Origin: Caballeronia ptereochthonis
GTDB lineage: Bacteria > Pseudomonadota > Gammaproteobacteria > Burkholderiales > Burkholderiaceae
Assembly: GCF_001545075.1 (NCBI RefSeq)
Contig: NZ_FCOB02000031.1
Location: 26,852 to 90,851, forward strand
Direction: 5' to 3'
DNA length: 64,000 nucleotides
The notes below the pieces were generated by a model. That model ran no database searches. It was not told where the DNA came from and saw nothing but the letters and a program-made list of their open reading frames with translations. This document shows positions 53,932 through 62,017 of this stretch, in pieces. The stretch's first letter is position 1, and the number at the start of each line of letters is the position of its first letter. Both the position numbers and the translations under genes were made by a program.

Positions 53932-55275
53932 ATGAACGACACCGAAGCCATCGAACAGGACGACGAGCGCGCGGGGCTACTTCCGCTCGCGGTGGCGTCG
54001 GTTGCCGCAGGCGCCGCGACCGGCACCATCGGCGTGCTCTTTCGCTTTTCCCTCGAACGCGCGGAAGGGTGGCGCACGGCTCTCGTCGCCTGGGGTCATG
54101 CGGGGCACGAAGCGGCCTTCGTAACCGTCGTGGTGTTCGTGCTCTTCGTGCTCGCGGCGGCGACCGTCACCGGGCTCGCCGCGTGGCTCGTCGCGCGCTT
54201 CGCGCCCATGGCGAGCGGCAGCGGCATTCCGCATGTCGAAGCGGTGCTGCGCGGCAAGTTGCCGCCCGCGCCGCTCGTGCTCATTCCGATCAAGTTCGTG
54301 GGCGGCGTGCTCGCCATCGGCGCGGGACTCGCGCTCGGCCGCGAAGGCCCGACCGTGCAGATGGGCGCATCGATTGCGCATGCCATCGGCGGGTTCTTCA
54401 GGCGCAGCGCGGGCGATTGCCGCGTGCTGCTCGCGGCGGGCGCGGGCGCGGGCCTTGCGACGGCGTTCAACGCGCCGATCGCGGGCGCCGTGTTCGTGCT
54501 CGAAGAACTGATGCGCCGCTTCGATACGCGCACTGCCGTGGCGGCGCTCGGCGCATCGGCGAGCGCGATCGCGATGGCGCGGCTCCTGCATGGCGACCTG
54601 CCCGACTTTCACGTGCCCGCGCAGCCGTTTCCCGGCTTTGCGATGACCGGCGCGCATCTCGTGCTCGGTGCATTGCTCGGACTTCTGGGCGCCGCATATT
54701 GCCGCGCGATTCTCTGGGCACTCGATGCCGCCGATTCATTCGCGCGCCCCGGATCGGTCCCGCATGCGACCGTGCACGCGGGGCTGATCGGCGCGGCGGT
54801 CGGCCTGCTCGCATGGTTCGCGCCGGACCTCGCAGGCGGCGGCGATGCGCTGACCGAACGCGCGCTGCTGGGCACGGGCGCCGTCGCGGGCGTGATGGCG
54901 ATGTTGGCATTGCGCTTCGTACTGGGCGCGGTGTCGTATGCGGCGGCCACGCCCGGCGGCCTGTTCGCGCCGATGCTCGTGCTCGGCGCGCAGACGGGTC
55001 TCGTGTTCGGGCGCGCGTGCCTCGCCTGGTTCCCCGGCATGTCGGCCGTCGCCGGCGACACGAGCGCGTTCGCGGTAGTCGGCATGGCGGCGTTCTTCGT
55101 CGCGGTGGTGCGCGCGCCAGTCACGGGCATCGTGCTCGTCACGGAGATGACGGCGGGCTTCACGCTGCTCCTGCCGATGCTGACGGCCTGCTTCACCGCG
55201 ATGATCGTGCCGATGCTGCTGCGCATCCCGCCGATCTACGATTCGCTCGGCGAACGCGCGGCACGCAAGCGATAG
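53932..55275 (+). CDS. ClC-family chloride channel/antiporter
   Basis: 447 residues, 10 or more membrane helices. Ion filter motifs are GSGIPHVEAVL, LGREGPTVQMG and the helix AFNAPIAGAVFVLEE. The Glu of GREGP is the proton gate, so it may be a H+/Cl- antiporter that helps in acid stress. No CBS domain. ATG 53932 lies after a GGAG 12 bases away. Divergent from the phospholipase D gene. Confidence 0.92.
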   Translation: MNDTEAIEQDDERAGLLPLAVASVAAGAATGTIGVLFRFSLERAEGWRTALVAWGHAGHEAAFVTVVVFVLFVLAAATVTGLAAWLVARFAPMASGSGIPHVEAVLRGKLPPAPLVLIPIKFVGGVLAIGAGLALGREGPTVQMGASIAHAIGGFFRRSAGDCRVLLAAGAGAGLATAFNAPIAGAVFVLEELMRRFDTRTAVAALGASASAIAMARLLHGDLPDFHVPAQPFPGFAMTGAHLVLGALLGLLGAAYCRAILWALDAADSFARPGSVPHATVHAGLIGAAVGLLAWFAPDLAGGGDALTERALLGTGAVAGVMAMLALRFVLGAVSYAAATPGGLFAPMLVLGAQTGLVFGRACLAWFPGMSAVAGDTSAFAVVGMAAFFVAVVRAPVTGIVLVTEMTAGFTLLLPMLTACFTAMIVPMLLRIPPIYDSLGERAARKR

Positions 55276-55324
55276 CGCCGCGCCCTGCATGCGACGAGTC
55301 GTTGCGGTAGTCTCGTCGATGGTG

Positions 55325-55469
55325 GCAGATGTCGACGAGCTTGCGCGCCTCGCTCACGTCGGTCTCACCCCAGGCCTGGAAGAATTCGCCCTTGCCGCCG
55401 AAGGTGGCGGTGCCGAAGCTCAGCACGGGAACCCTTGAAGCCGGAAGCGCCTAGATGTCGATATTCCAT
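55325..55469 (-). pseudogene. Inverted N-terminal piece of the aldo/keto reductase gene
   Basis: On the minus strand it reads MEYRHLGASGFK, then after one extra G, LSFGTATFGGKGEFFQAWG and EARKLVDIC, which is exactly the N-terminus of the reductase whose remainder lies on the plus strand from 55525. The ATG at 55469 has GAGGACAAG upstream. Flipping about 55322-55524 joins VDIC to DAGVTMFDTADVYSRG in frame. The extra base near residue 12 breaks the frame in either orientation. Confidence 0.8.
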
Positions 55470-55524
55470 TGCTTGTCCTCGCTGGATGAAGTCGGTGGGC
55501 GCCGCGCGGAGGCGGCGATCGAAC

Positions 55525-56406
55525 GACGCGGGCGTCACGATGTTCGACACCGCCGACGTGTATTCGCGCGGCACGTCGGAATCGATTCTCGGCGAGGCCA
55601 TCAAGGGCCGGCGCGACAAGGTCATCATCTCGACCAAGGCCACCTTCCGCTTCGATCCCGACGATCCCAACGGCGTCGGTTCGTCGCGCTTTCATCTCAT
55701 CGAAGCGGTGAACGCAGCGCTCGCGCGCCTGCAGACCGACCACATCGACCTCTTCCAGCTGCACGGCTTCGATGCGAAGACGCCCGTCGAAGAGACGCTC
55801 TCGACGCTCGACGATCTCGTGCGCGCGGGCAAGATCCGCTATACCGGCGTGTCGAATTTTTCGGGCTGGCATCTGCAGAAATCGCTCGATGTGGCGAATC
55901 GTTACGGCTATCCGCGCTATGTCGCGAATCAGACGTACTACTCGCTGATCGGCCGCGACTACGAATGGGAGCTGATGCCGCTCGGGCTCGATCAGGGCGT
56001 GGGCGCGGTCGTCTGGAGTCCGCTCGGCTGGGGGCGTCTCACGGGCAAGATCCGTCGCGGCCAGCCCCTGCCCGAGACGAGCCGCCTGTACAAGACCGTC
56101 GACATGGGGCCGCCGGTGCCGGACGAGTATCTGTATCGCGTGGTGGATGCGCTCGACGCCATCGCCGAGGAAACCGGCAAGACCGTGACGCAGATCGCGC
56201 TCAACTGGCTGCTGCAGCGTCCGACGGTGTCGACGGTGCTCATCGGCGCGCGCAACGAGGAGCAGTTGCGGCAGAACCTCGGCGCCGTCGGCTGGAACCT
56301 GACGGCCGAGCAGGTCAGGAAGCTCGATGAGGCGAGCACGGTGCGGCCTGCCTATCCGTACTGGCATCAGCAGGGATTCCCGGAGCGCAATCCATTCCCG
56401 GTGTAA
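55525..56406 (+). pseudogene. Aldo/keto reductase, N-terminus inverted
   Basis: About 293 codons of an aldo/keto reductase: DAGVTMFDTADVYSRG (catalytic Asp/Tyr), HIDLFQLHGFD (His), YTGVSNFSGWHL and VSTVLIGARNEEQL (NADPH site). The first ~48 codons, including the first strands and catalytic surroundings, are on the other strand. The in-frame upstream sequence (from 55435) is unrelated to the family. A product starting at ATG 55540 would lack the first beta-alpha unit and is unlikely to fold. Confidence 0.82.
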
Positions 56407-56484
56407 GGCCGCGGACGAGCGCGGCGGCGAGCACCGCCGCGCTCGGAAACCGCTTAGACACCGTACCGGATGTCCAACGTCAAT

Positions 56485-56520
56485 CTGTACCGGTACTGTA
56501 CCGGTCACCTCCCGTACACT
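56485..56520 (+). promoter_or_regulatory. Tandem CTGTACCGGT operator and -10 before LysE gene
   Basis: CTGTACCGGTA (56485-56495) is followed at once by CTGTACCGGTC (56496-56506), an 11-base direct repeat; a third GTACCGG lies at 56463-56469. A -10 TACACT is at 56515-56520. Repeats at 11 bases before LysE genes are typical of MocR/GntR-type regulators; no regulator gene is adjacent. Confidence 0.6.
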
Positions 56521-56553
56521 TGGCGCTCGTCAATTTCTCTCACAAAGCGCGCC

Positions 56554-57168
56554 ATGCCCACCGAACTCCTGAACGCCTTGCCCGCCGCCGCGCTGTTCGC
56601 GCTGGTGACGACGATCACGCCGGGCCCCAACAACACGATGCTGCTCGCCTCAGGCGTCAATTTCGGCCTGAAGCGCACGGTGCCGCACGTGCTCGGCATC
56701 AGCGCGGGCATGGCGATCCTGATGCTCGCGGTCGGCCTCGGACTCGCACAGGCGTTCGAGCGCCTGCCCTGGCTCTATACCGTGCTCGAAGCGGCGAGCA
56801 TCGCGTATCTGCTGTATCTGGCGTGGAAGATCGGCACGTCGTCGTCGGTGCAGATGCGCGACGGCCAGCGCCGTCCGATGCGGTTTCACGAAGCGATCGC
56901 GTTCCAGTGGATCAATCCCAAGGCGTGGATGATGGTGCTGACCGCGGCGACCACCATCCATCTGCACGCGAGTCTCTCGCTGAATGCGGCGCTGATGGCG
57001 CTCGTGCTCGTCGTGATCGGATTGCCGTGCATCACGATGTGGGCGGCGTTCGGCATGTCGCTGCGGCGCTTTCTCGCCAACCCGCGCTGGCTGCGTGTCT
57101 TCAACATCACGATGGCCGTGCTGCTCGTGCTGTCGCTGTATCCGATCGTGGTCCATTTTTTCGACTGA
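56554..57168 (+). CDS. LysE/RhtB-family amino acid exporter
   Basis: 204 residues, six membrane helices. Family marks: ITPGPNNTMLLASGVNFGLKR near the start and FQWINPKAWMMVL in the middle. It exports amino acids or related compounds. ATG 56554 chosen because residues from there match the family; ribosome site weak. The repeated operator upstream suggests it is switched by a dedicated regulator elsewhere. Confidence 0.9.
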   Translation: MPTELLNALPAAALFALVTTITPGPNNTMLLASGVNFGLKRTVPHVLGISAGMAILMLAVGLGLAQAFERLPWLYTVLEAASIAYLLYLAWKIGTSSSVQMRDGQRRPMRFHEAIAFQWINPKAWMMVLTAATTIHLHASLSLNAALMALVLVVIGLPCITMWAAFGMSLRRFLANPRWLRVFNITMAVLLVLSLYPIVVHFFD

Positions 57169-57451
57169 CGCGCGAGCGGCGACGATCCGCACGCGCCTCT
57201 TTGCCGAGCGTGCGGACCGGTGCATACTGCCCTTACGCGCCGGCACGCAAAATCTGCGTCCCTCTTGCAACATCGGGACTGCATTTCCTTACGTCAGTCG
57301 TCTGTCCACCTTGCCGTCTGGGGGATCATGGAGTGATCCTTAAGCGATCCTTTAAGGCGGCCCGCTCGGGCCGGCGCGTACATGCCTTGCTTGCTCGTTG
57401 GTTCGCGTCGAATTTCCGGCGCGGCTTTGAAATCTGTTCAAGGAGTACGCC

Positions 57452-57622
57452 ATGTCTGGAGCCAACCGCCCATCCGGTCCCGCCACGCGCAAATCCCTCG
57501 ACCTAGCCGATCAGATCGAACGCGATGAACTGGAGAACAACCTGCCGGATGCGCTAAACAGCGTCGACGATGAAGACGATCTCGACGATGAATCCGACTC
57601 CGATCGCACACTAGGCCGTTAG
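57452..57622 (+). CDS. Small acidic protein, 56 residues
   Basis: MSGANRPSGPATRKSLDLA at the start, then an acidic end with DDEDDLDDESDSD. No membrane segment and no known family recognised. Support for being real: AAGGAG 8 bases before ATG and a strong terminator 46 bases after TAG. Very acidic C-terminus suggests a disordered tail or a binding role. Confidence 0.65.
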   Translation: MSGANRPSGPATRKSLDLADQIERDELENNLPDALNSVDDEDDLDDESDSDRTLGR

Positions 57623-57667
57623 CCTCGACAGCCGGGCCCATCGCGCCGATGATGGCGCGATCCGCGA

Positions 57668-57700
57668 CGCCGCAATGTCTTCCTGCATTGCGGCGTTTTT
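57668..57700 (+). terminator. Rho-independent terminator
   Basis: Stem CGCCGCAATG / CATTGCGGCG, loop TCTTCCTG, then five T. Ends the small acidic protein's message. Confidence 0.85.
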
Positions 57701-57892
57701 GCATCCGTCCTCGCGACCGACGCTCATGCGCCATGGCGGCGCGCTGGGCACAGGGGTTGCTTTGAGCGTCCTTGTCGCGCAACGCACCCGGCCAGAAGGG
57801 AAAAGACGCGCGGCAGGACCTGATGAGCGAAAGCGGCGACGGCATCCGTCCGCATGCGAATCAACCGTCAACCGATCCCATGGGAGGACTTC

Positions 57893-58054
57893 ATGCTCCG
57901 TTACGCTGTCATCTTCTTCATCATCGCGATCATCGCGGCCGTCTTCGGCTTCGGGGGAATCGCAACGGGCGCGGCGGAAATCGCCAAGATCCTGTTCTTT
58001 ATCTTCATCGTGATCTTTCTCGCGACGCTGCTGCTCGGGGTGTTCAGGCGATGA
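57893..58054 (+). CDS. DUF1328 (YtjA-type) small membrane protein
   Basis: 53 residues, almost all two hydrophobic helices (YAVIFFIIAIIAAVFGFGGI, IAKILFFIFIVIFLATLLL) with a short Arg-Arg end. The GFGGIA hinge marks DUF1328, a stress-linked inner-membrane family of unknown function. ATG 57893 follows GGGAGG. A terminator lies 30 bases after the stop. Confidence 0.9.
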   Translation: MLRYAVIFFIIAIIAAVFGFGGIATGAAEIAKILFFIFIVIFLATLLLGVFRR

Positions 58055-58083
58055 CGCTTTTCCTGCGGCAAGGGTTGTGAAAG

Positions 58084-58118
58084 AACGCGCGGACCTCGGT
58101 GAAGTCCGCGCGTTTTTT
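58084..58118 (+). terminator. Rho-independent terminator
   Basis: Stem AACGCGCGGAC / GTCCGCGCGTT with loop CTCGGTGAA, then T-run. Ends the DUF1328 message and touches the end of the convergent remnant. Confidence 0.85.
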
Positions 58119-58698
58119 CATGCTTCACGGTCGCGCACTGCCCGCCCGCGTCCGCGGCCCACTGCGGCAGTGCTCGAGCCCGGCGTGTCGAGCTGGATCA
58201 TTTCTCCGTGCTTCAGCACGGAGAACGCGTCCGCCGGCAGGCCAGCCTTGCGCACCGCTTCGGCAAGACGGCGCGGCGGCTCGTCGAGCGGCTCGTCGGT
58301 GAGCTCGAACGTCCCCCAGTGGACGCCGATCGCCTTTTTCGCGCGGACGTCCTGAAAGATGCGCACCGCTTCCTCCGGATCGACGTGCTGCGCGTGCATG
58401 AACCAGCGAAGCCGCCGAAACGCGCGCCGATGTCGCGGAAATCCGGCGAATAGCCGGTGTCGCCCGCGAAGTAGAAGGAATACGGATGCGCCGCGCCCGC
58501 CGGCGTCTTCACCGCCCAGCCGCCCCAAAGCGTTTCTGCGCGGTCGAACGGCGTGCGCGCGGACCAGTGCTGGCTCGGCACGAACCAGATGCCGAGCCCG
58601 GCGGCGTGAGTCTCGTCGCTCCAGTCGAGTTCTTGCGCGTTCGTTCGACGGGAAACCGGGCGGAAAGGCGCATGCTTTGATTGGTTGACGTGGCGCAC
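58118..58698 (-). pseudogene. Metallo-beta-lactamase-fold hydrolase remnant
   Basis: Two pieces of a NAPE-PLD/UlaG-like hydrolase. The middle piece, GIWFVPSQHWSARTPFDR and YFAGDTGYSPDF, is in one frame; the end piece, MHAQHVDPEEAVRIFQD and AIGVHWGTFELTDEPLDEPP, is in another. About 14 codons between them are missing, and the whole N-terminal half with the HxHxDH metal motif is absent. It is not functional as an enzyme. Confidence 0.78.
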
Positions 58699-58958
58699 GA
58701 GGCATCGGATTGTACGAAATGCATAGCGATGCGTCTTTGCGCGCTTTTTTCGCCGGTCATCGGGGAGGCGCGTTCTGCCGCGCCGTGCAAGGCCAGGCGC
58801 GGAAATCTTCCCGCCACGGCAGGCTTCCGGCCCGCTTCTTGCGTCAGCCGACCCAGCGCCGAAAAGGCGCGTTGAAAACCAATCGCGGCGCGCGCTTTTG
58901 TCAATGCGGTCATCGCATCACGAGCACGCAGTACGCCGATGTCGGAAACGGGGGCGTC

Positions 58959-59288
58959 ATGGGTAGCAGTCAAAAACACGCATCACATATATTCAATCCG
59001 CAACTGCATACGATGCACGCCATGCTGGTTTCGCGCGCCGCATCGCATGTGGCGAGCGCGCTGCAGCCGGAGGGACGCGACGAAGCGCTCGCGGAAGGCA
59101 TCACCGACGTCATTGCCCATTGCGGGCATGCAGGGATCGGCCTCTTCCTCGCCGCGGTCTGGCGCTGGCTCGACGATCGCGACTATTACGAAGCCGCGGA
59201 TACGGTGCAGCACCACATCGAGAACGGCACGATCCCGACGGTCAAGCCGACGCCGAAGCTGGCGCGGCGGCGCGATGCGCGCATGTGA
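58959..59288 (+). CDS. Hypothetical protein
   Basis: 109 residues, not recognised. Soluble, helical, with Trp-rich LFLAAVWRWLDDRDYYEA and a basic tail KLARRRDARM. The start ATG 58959 follows a G-rich stretch; the same frame is open further upstream without homology. No signal peptide. Confidence 0.5.
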   Translation: MGSSQKHASHIFNPQLHTMHAMLVSRAASHVASALQPEGRDEALAEGITDVIAHCGHAGIGLFLAAVWRWLDDRDYYEAADTVQHHIENGTIPTVKPTPKLARRRDARM

Positions 59289-59337
59289 GCCACGCGCGCC
59301 TCATCAGCTGATGCCGACGTAGCACCGACGTGACACG

Positions 59338-60105
59338 CTACGCGCCGAACCAGCCCGCATCGACGTAGTAGTCGCGTGCGGTACAGCGCGCTGCGTCATC
59401 CGAGGCGAGAAACAGCGCCATGCGCGCGATGTGCTCCGGATCGATCCGTTCATGCAGGCATTGCTGCGCGAGGAGCTTCGCCTCGCTCTCGGGCGACTGC
59501 CACAGCTTCATCTGACGCGGCGTGCGCACGGCGCCCGGAATCACCGTGTTGACGCGAATGCCATGCTCGCCGAGCTCGCGCGCGAGCCCGCGCGTGAGCC
59601 CTTCGATCGCTGCCTTCGCCGTCATGTAGAGCGTGAGATCGGGCAGCGCGAGATGCCACGAAATCGAGCCCATGTTGATGATCGCGCCGCGCTTCTGCGT
59701 GCGCATGCGCCGAGCTGCCGCCTGCGCGCAGAAGAACTGATGCCGCAGGTTCACGGCCATGCGCTCGTCCCAGTAAGCGGCGCTCACGTTATCCCATTGA
59801 TGACGATCGTCGTTCGCGGCGTTGTTCACGAGCACGTCGATGGAACCGGCCTCGCTGGCGATATCGTCGAAGGCTTTTTCGATGGCGGCCGCGTCGCGCA
59901 GATCGCAATGCAGAAACTTCGCTGCATGCGTCTCGTTCGATAAAGCCTGTTCGAGCTGCTGCGACTCGGCATCGGCGACGTCGATGAAGAACACGCGCGC
60001 GCCCTGTTTCGCGAAGGCTTCGACGATCGCGGCGCCGATGCCGCTGCCGCCGCCCGTCACGACGACATGTTTGTCCGCAAGACTGGGATAGATGGCGTAG
60101 GACAT
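59338..60105 (-). CDS. xylB: SDR-family sugar dehydrogenase, D-xylose 1-dehydrogenase-like
   Basis: 255 residues. It starts MSYAIYPSLADKHVVVTGGGSGIGAAI and contains NNAANDDRHQW, INMGSISWHLALPDLTLY and YMTAKAAIEGLTRGLAREL, a close match in pattern to Caulobacter XylB, which oxidises D-xylose to D-xylonolactone with NAD. L-arabinose or another sugar is possible. 10 bases after xylD, same operon. Catalytic Ser, Tyr and Lys are intact. Confidence 0.82.
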   Translation of the reverse strand: MSYAIYPSLADKHVVVTGGGSGIGAAIVEAFAKQGARVFFIDVADAESQQLEQALSNETHAAKFLHCDLRDAAAIEKAFDDIASEAGSIDVLVNNAANDDRHQWDNVSAAYWDERMAVNLRHQFFCAQAAARRMRTQKRGAIINMGSISWHLALPDLTLYMTAKAAIEGLTRGLARELGEHGIRVNTVIPGAVRTPRQMKLWQSPESEAKLLAQQCLHERIDPEHIARMALFLASDDAARCTARDYYVDAGWFGA

Positions 60106-60115
60106 GGCGGCTCGC

Positions 60116-61900
60116 TCAATGAGAATGGCGCGGATTGCCGCGCTCTTCGATCACCTTCAGATACAGCGTCGCGGGTTCGAGGCATCCGCCCGTCGACAAC
60201 TGCCCGACCGTCTGCCGATACAACTCCTGCCACGGCGTCTGCGCGACGGGCGCGGCGAATGCGGATTGCGCGCGGCGGCTTTCGAGCTCGGTTTCGTCGA
60301 GCAGCACGTTCACGGTGCGCGCGTTCAGGTCGACGCGTATCCTGTCGTTCGTGCGCAGGAGCGCGAGACCGCCGCCCACCGCGGCCTCCGGCGACATGTT
60401 GAGAATCGACGGGCTCGCGGACGTGCCGCTCTGCCGTCCGTCGCCCAGGCAGGGCAGCGAGTCGATGCCGCGCTTGATGAGCTCCGCGGGCGGCGCCATG
60501 TTCACCACTTCCGCGCTGCCCGGATAGCCCACGGTGCCGCAGCCGCGAATCACGAGAATGCAGTGCTCGTCGATCTCGAGCGCGGGATCGTTGATGCGCG
60601 CGTGATAATCCTCGGGACCGTCGAAGACGATCGCCCGGGCTTCGAACGTATTCTCCGCGCCGGGCTCGCTCAGATAGGTCTTCCTGAATGCATCGCCGAC
60701 AACCGACATCTTCATGATCGCGCTGTCGAAGAAATTGCCCGACAGGACCATGAAGCCCGCGCCGTGCTTCAGGGGATCGTCCGCCGTGCGGATGACTTCG
60801 TTGTCGGCTGCGGGAGCCTCGCTCGCGATCTCGCCGATCGTGCGGCCCGATACGGTCAGACAATCGCGTTCGATGAGTCCCGCCTTGTCGAGTTGCTTGA
60901 TAACCGCAGGCACCCCGCCCGAGCGATGAAAGCTTTCGCCGAGATATTCACCCGCGGGCATGCAGTTCACGATGAGCGGCACCTGTTCGCCATGACGCTG
61001 CCAGTCTTCGAGACTCAGTTCGATGCCCATGTGCCGCGCGATCGCGATCAGATGCGGTGGGCAGTTGGTCGATGCGCCGAGCGCGGACGCGACCACGATC
61101 GCGTTGATGAACGCGTCGCGCGTCATGATCTTCGAAGGCTTCAGATCCTCGCGCACCATGTCGACGATGCGCTTGCCCGTCGCATAGGCCATCTGTCCGC
61201 GCTCGCGGTACGCGGCGGGAATGCTGGCGCACGTCGGCAGCGACATGCCGAGTGCTTCGGCGAGGCTGTTCATCGAGAGCGCGGTGCCCATCGTGTTGCA
61301 ATGGCCGATGGACGGCGACGATGCGGTCGTCAGCCGCATGAAGCCTTCGTAGTCGATCTCGCCCGCCGCGAGCAGATTGCGCGCATGCCAGATGACGGTG
61401 CCCGAGCCGACGCGCTTGCCGTCGTACCAGCCGTCGAGCATCGGGCCGCCCGAGAGCACGATCGCGGGCATGTCCACGGTCGCCGCCGCCATCAGGCACG
61501 CGGGCGTGGTCTTGTCGCAGCCGGTGGTGAGCACGACGCCGTCGAGCGGAAAGCCGTGCAGGATTTCAACGAGGCCGAGATACGCGAGATTGCGGTCGAG
61601 CGCGGCCGTCGGACGGCGGCTCTGTTCCGCGAGCGGATGCACGGGAAATTCCATCGGTATGCCGCCGGCATCGCGAATGCCCGCCTTCGTGCGCGCGGCG
61701 AGTTCGATGTGATGGCGATTGCACGGCGCGAGATCGCTGCCCGTCTGCGCGATGCCGATGATCGGGCGGCCCGACTGCAACTCCTCGCGCGTCAGGCCGT
61801 AGTTCATGAAACGCTCGACGTACAGCGCCGTCATGTCGGCGTGCGAGGGATCGTCGAACCACTCCTGACTGCGGAGTCGCTTGGGATTCTGCTGGGGCAT
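60116..61900 (-). CDS. xylD: IlvD/Edd-family sugar-acid dehydratase, XylD-like
   Basis: 594 residues, the length of Caulobacter XylD (D-xylonate dehydratase). Iron-sulfur cysteines in LTTGCDKTTPACLM and PSIGHCNTMGTA, and the C-terminal SPSILNMSPEAAVGGGLALL. It removes water from a sugar acid to give the 2-keto-3-deoxy acid. ATG 61900 follows GGAGAG. A LacI-type palindrome lies 65 bases before the start. The later enzymes of the Weimberg or Dahms route are not in the window. Confidence 0.88.
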   Translation of the reverse strand: MPQQNPKRLRSQEWFDDPSHADMTALYVERFMNYGLTREELQSGRPIIGIAQTGSDLAPCNRHHIELAARTKAGIRDAGGIPMEFPVHPLAEQSRRPTAALDRNLAYLGLVEILHGFPLDGVVLTTGCDKTTPACLMAAATVDMPAIVLSGGPMLDGWYDGKRVGSGTVIWHARNLLAAGEIDYEGFMRLTTASSPSIGHCNTMGTALSMNSLAEALGMSLPTCASIPAAYRERGQMAYATGKRIVDMVREDLKPSKIMTRDAFINAIVVASALGASTNCPPHLIAIARHMGIELSLEDWQRHGEQVPLIVNCMPAGEYLGESFHRSGGVPAVIKQLDKAGLIERDCLTVSGRTIGEIASEAPAADNEVIRTADDPLKHGAGFMVLSGNFFDSAIMKMSVVGDAFRKTYLSEPGAENTFEARAIVFDGPEDYHARINDPALEIDEHCILVIRGCGTVGYPGSAEVVNMAPPAELIKRGIDSLPCLGDGRQSGTSASPSILNMSPEAAVGGGLALLRTNDRIRVDLNARTVNVLLDETELESRRAQSAFAAPVAQTPWQELYRQTVGQLSTGGCLEPATLYLKVIEERGNPRHSH

Positions 61901-61964
61901 GGCATGTCTCTCCGTGATGCACAGTCGTTTCGGCGCTTGCCGCCGCTGCTTTCTCGCTGGTTAC

Positions 61965-61976
61965 GTTACCGGTAAC
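61965..61976. promoter_or_regulatory. LacI/GntR-type operator before xylD
   Basis: GTTACCGGTAAC, a perfect 12-base palindrome with central CpG, extended to CGTTACCGGTAACA. It has the form of the E. coli GntR operator and lies between the repressor gene and xylD. Confidence 0.75.
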
Positions 61977-62017
61977 ATCCGGAACATGTTAGCACGCGTG
62001 GGCCACGTTGCTCCGGC

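Noticed and set aside
52206..55310. Long plus-strand open frame across the phospholipase D and ClC genes
   Set aside because: Spans two real genes on different strands and has shadow composition (Arg/Ala/His).
57169..57451. GC-rich hairpin and short frames between LysE and the small acidic protein
   Set aside because: No T-run, no conserved pattern; nothing that can be supported.
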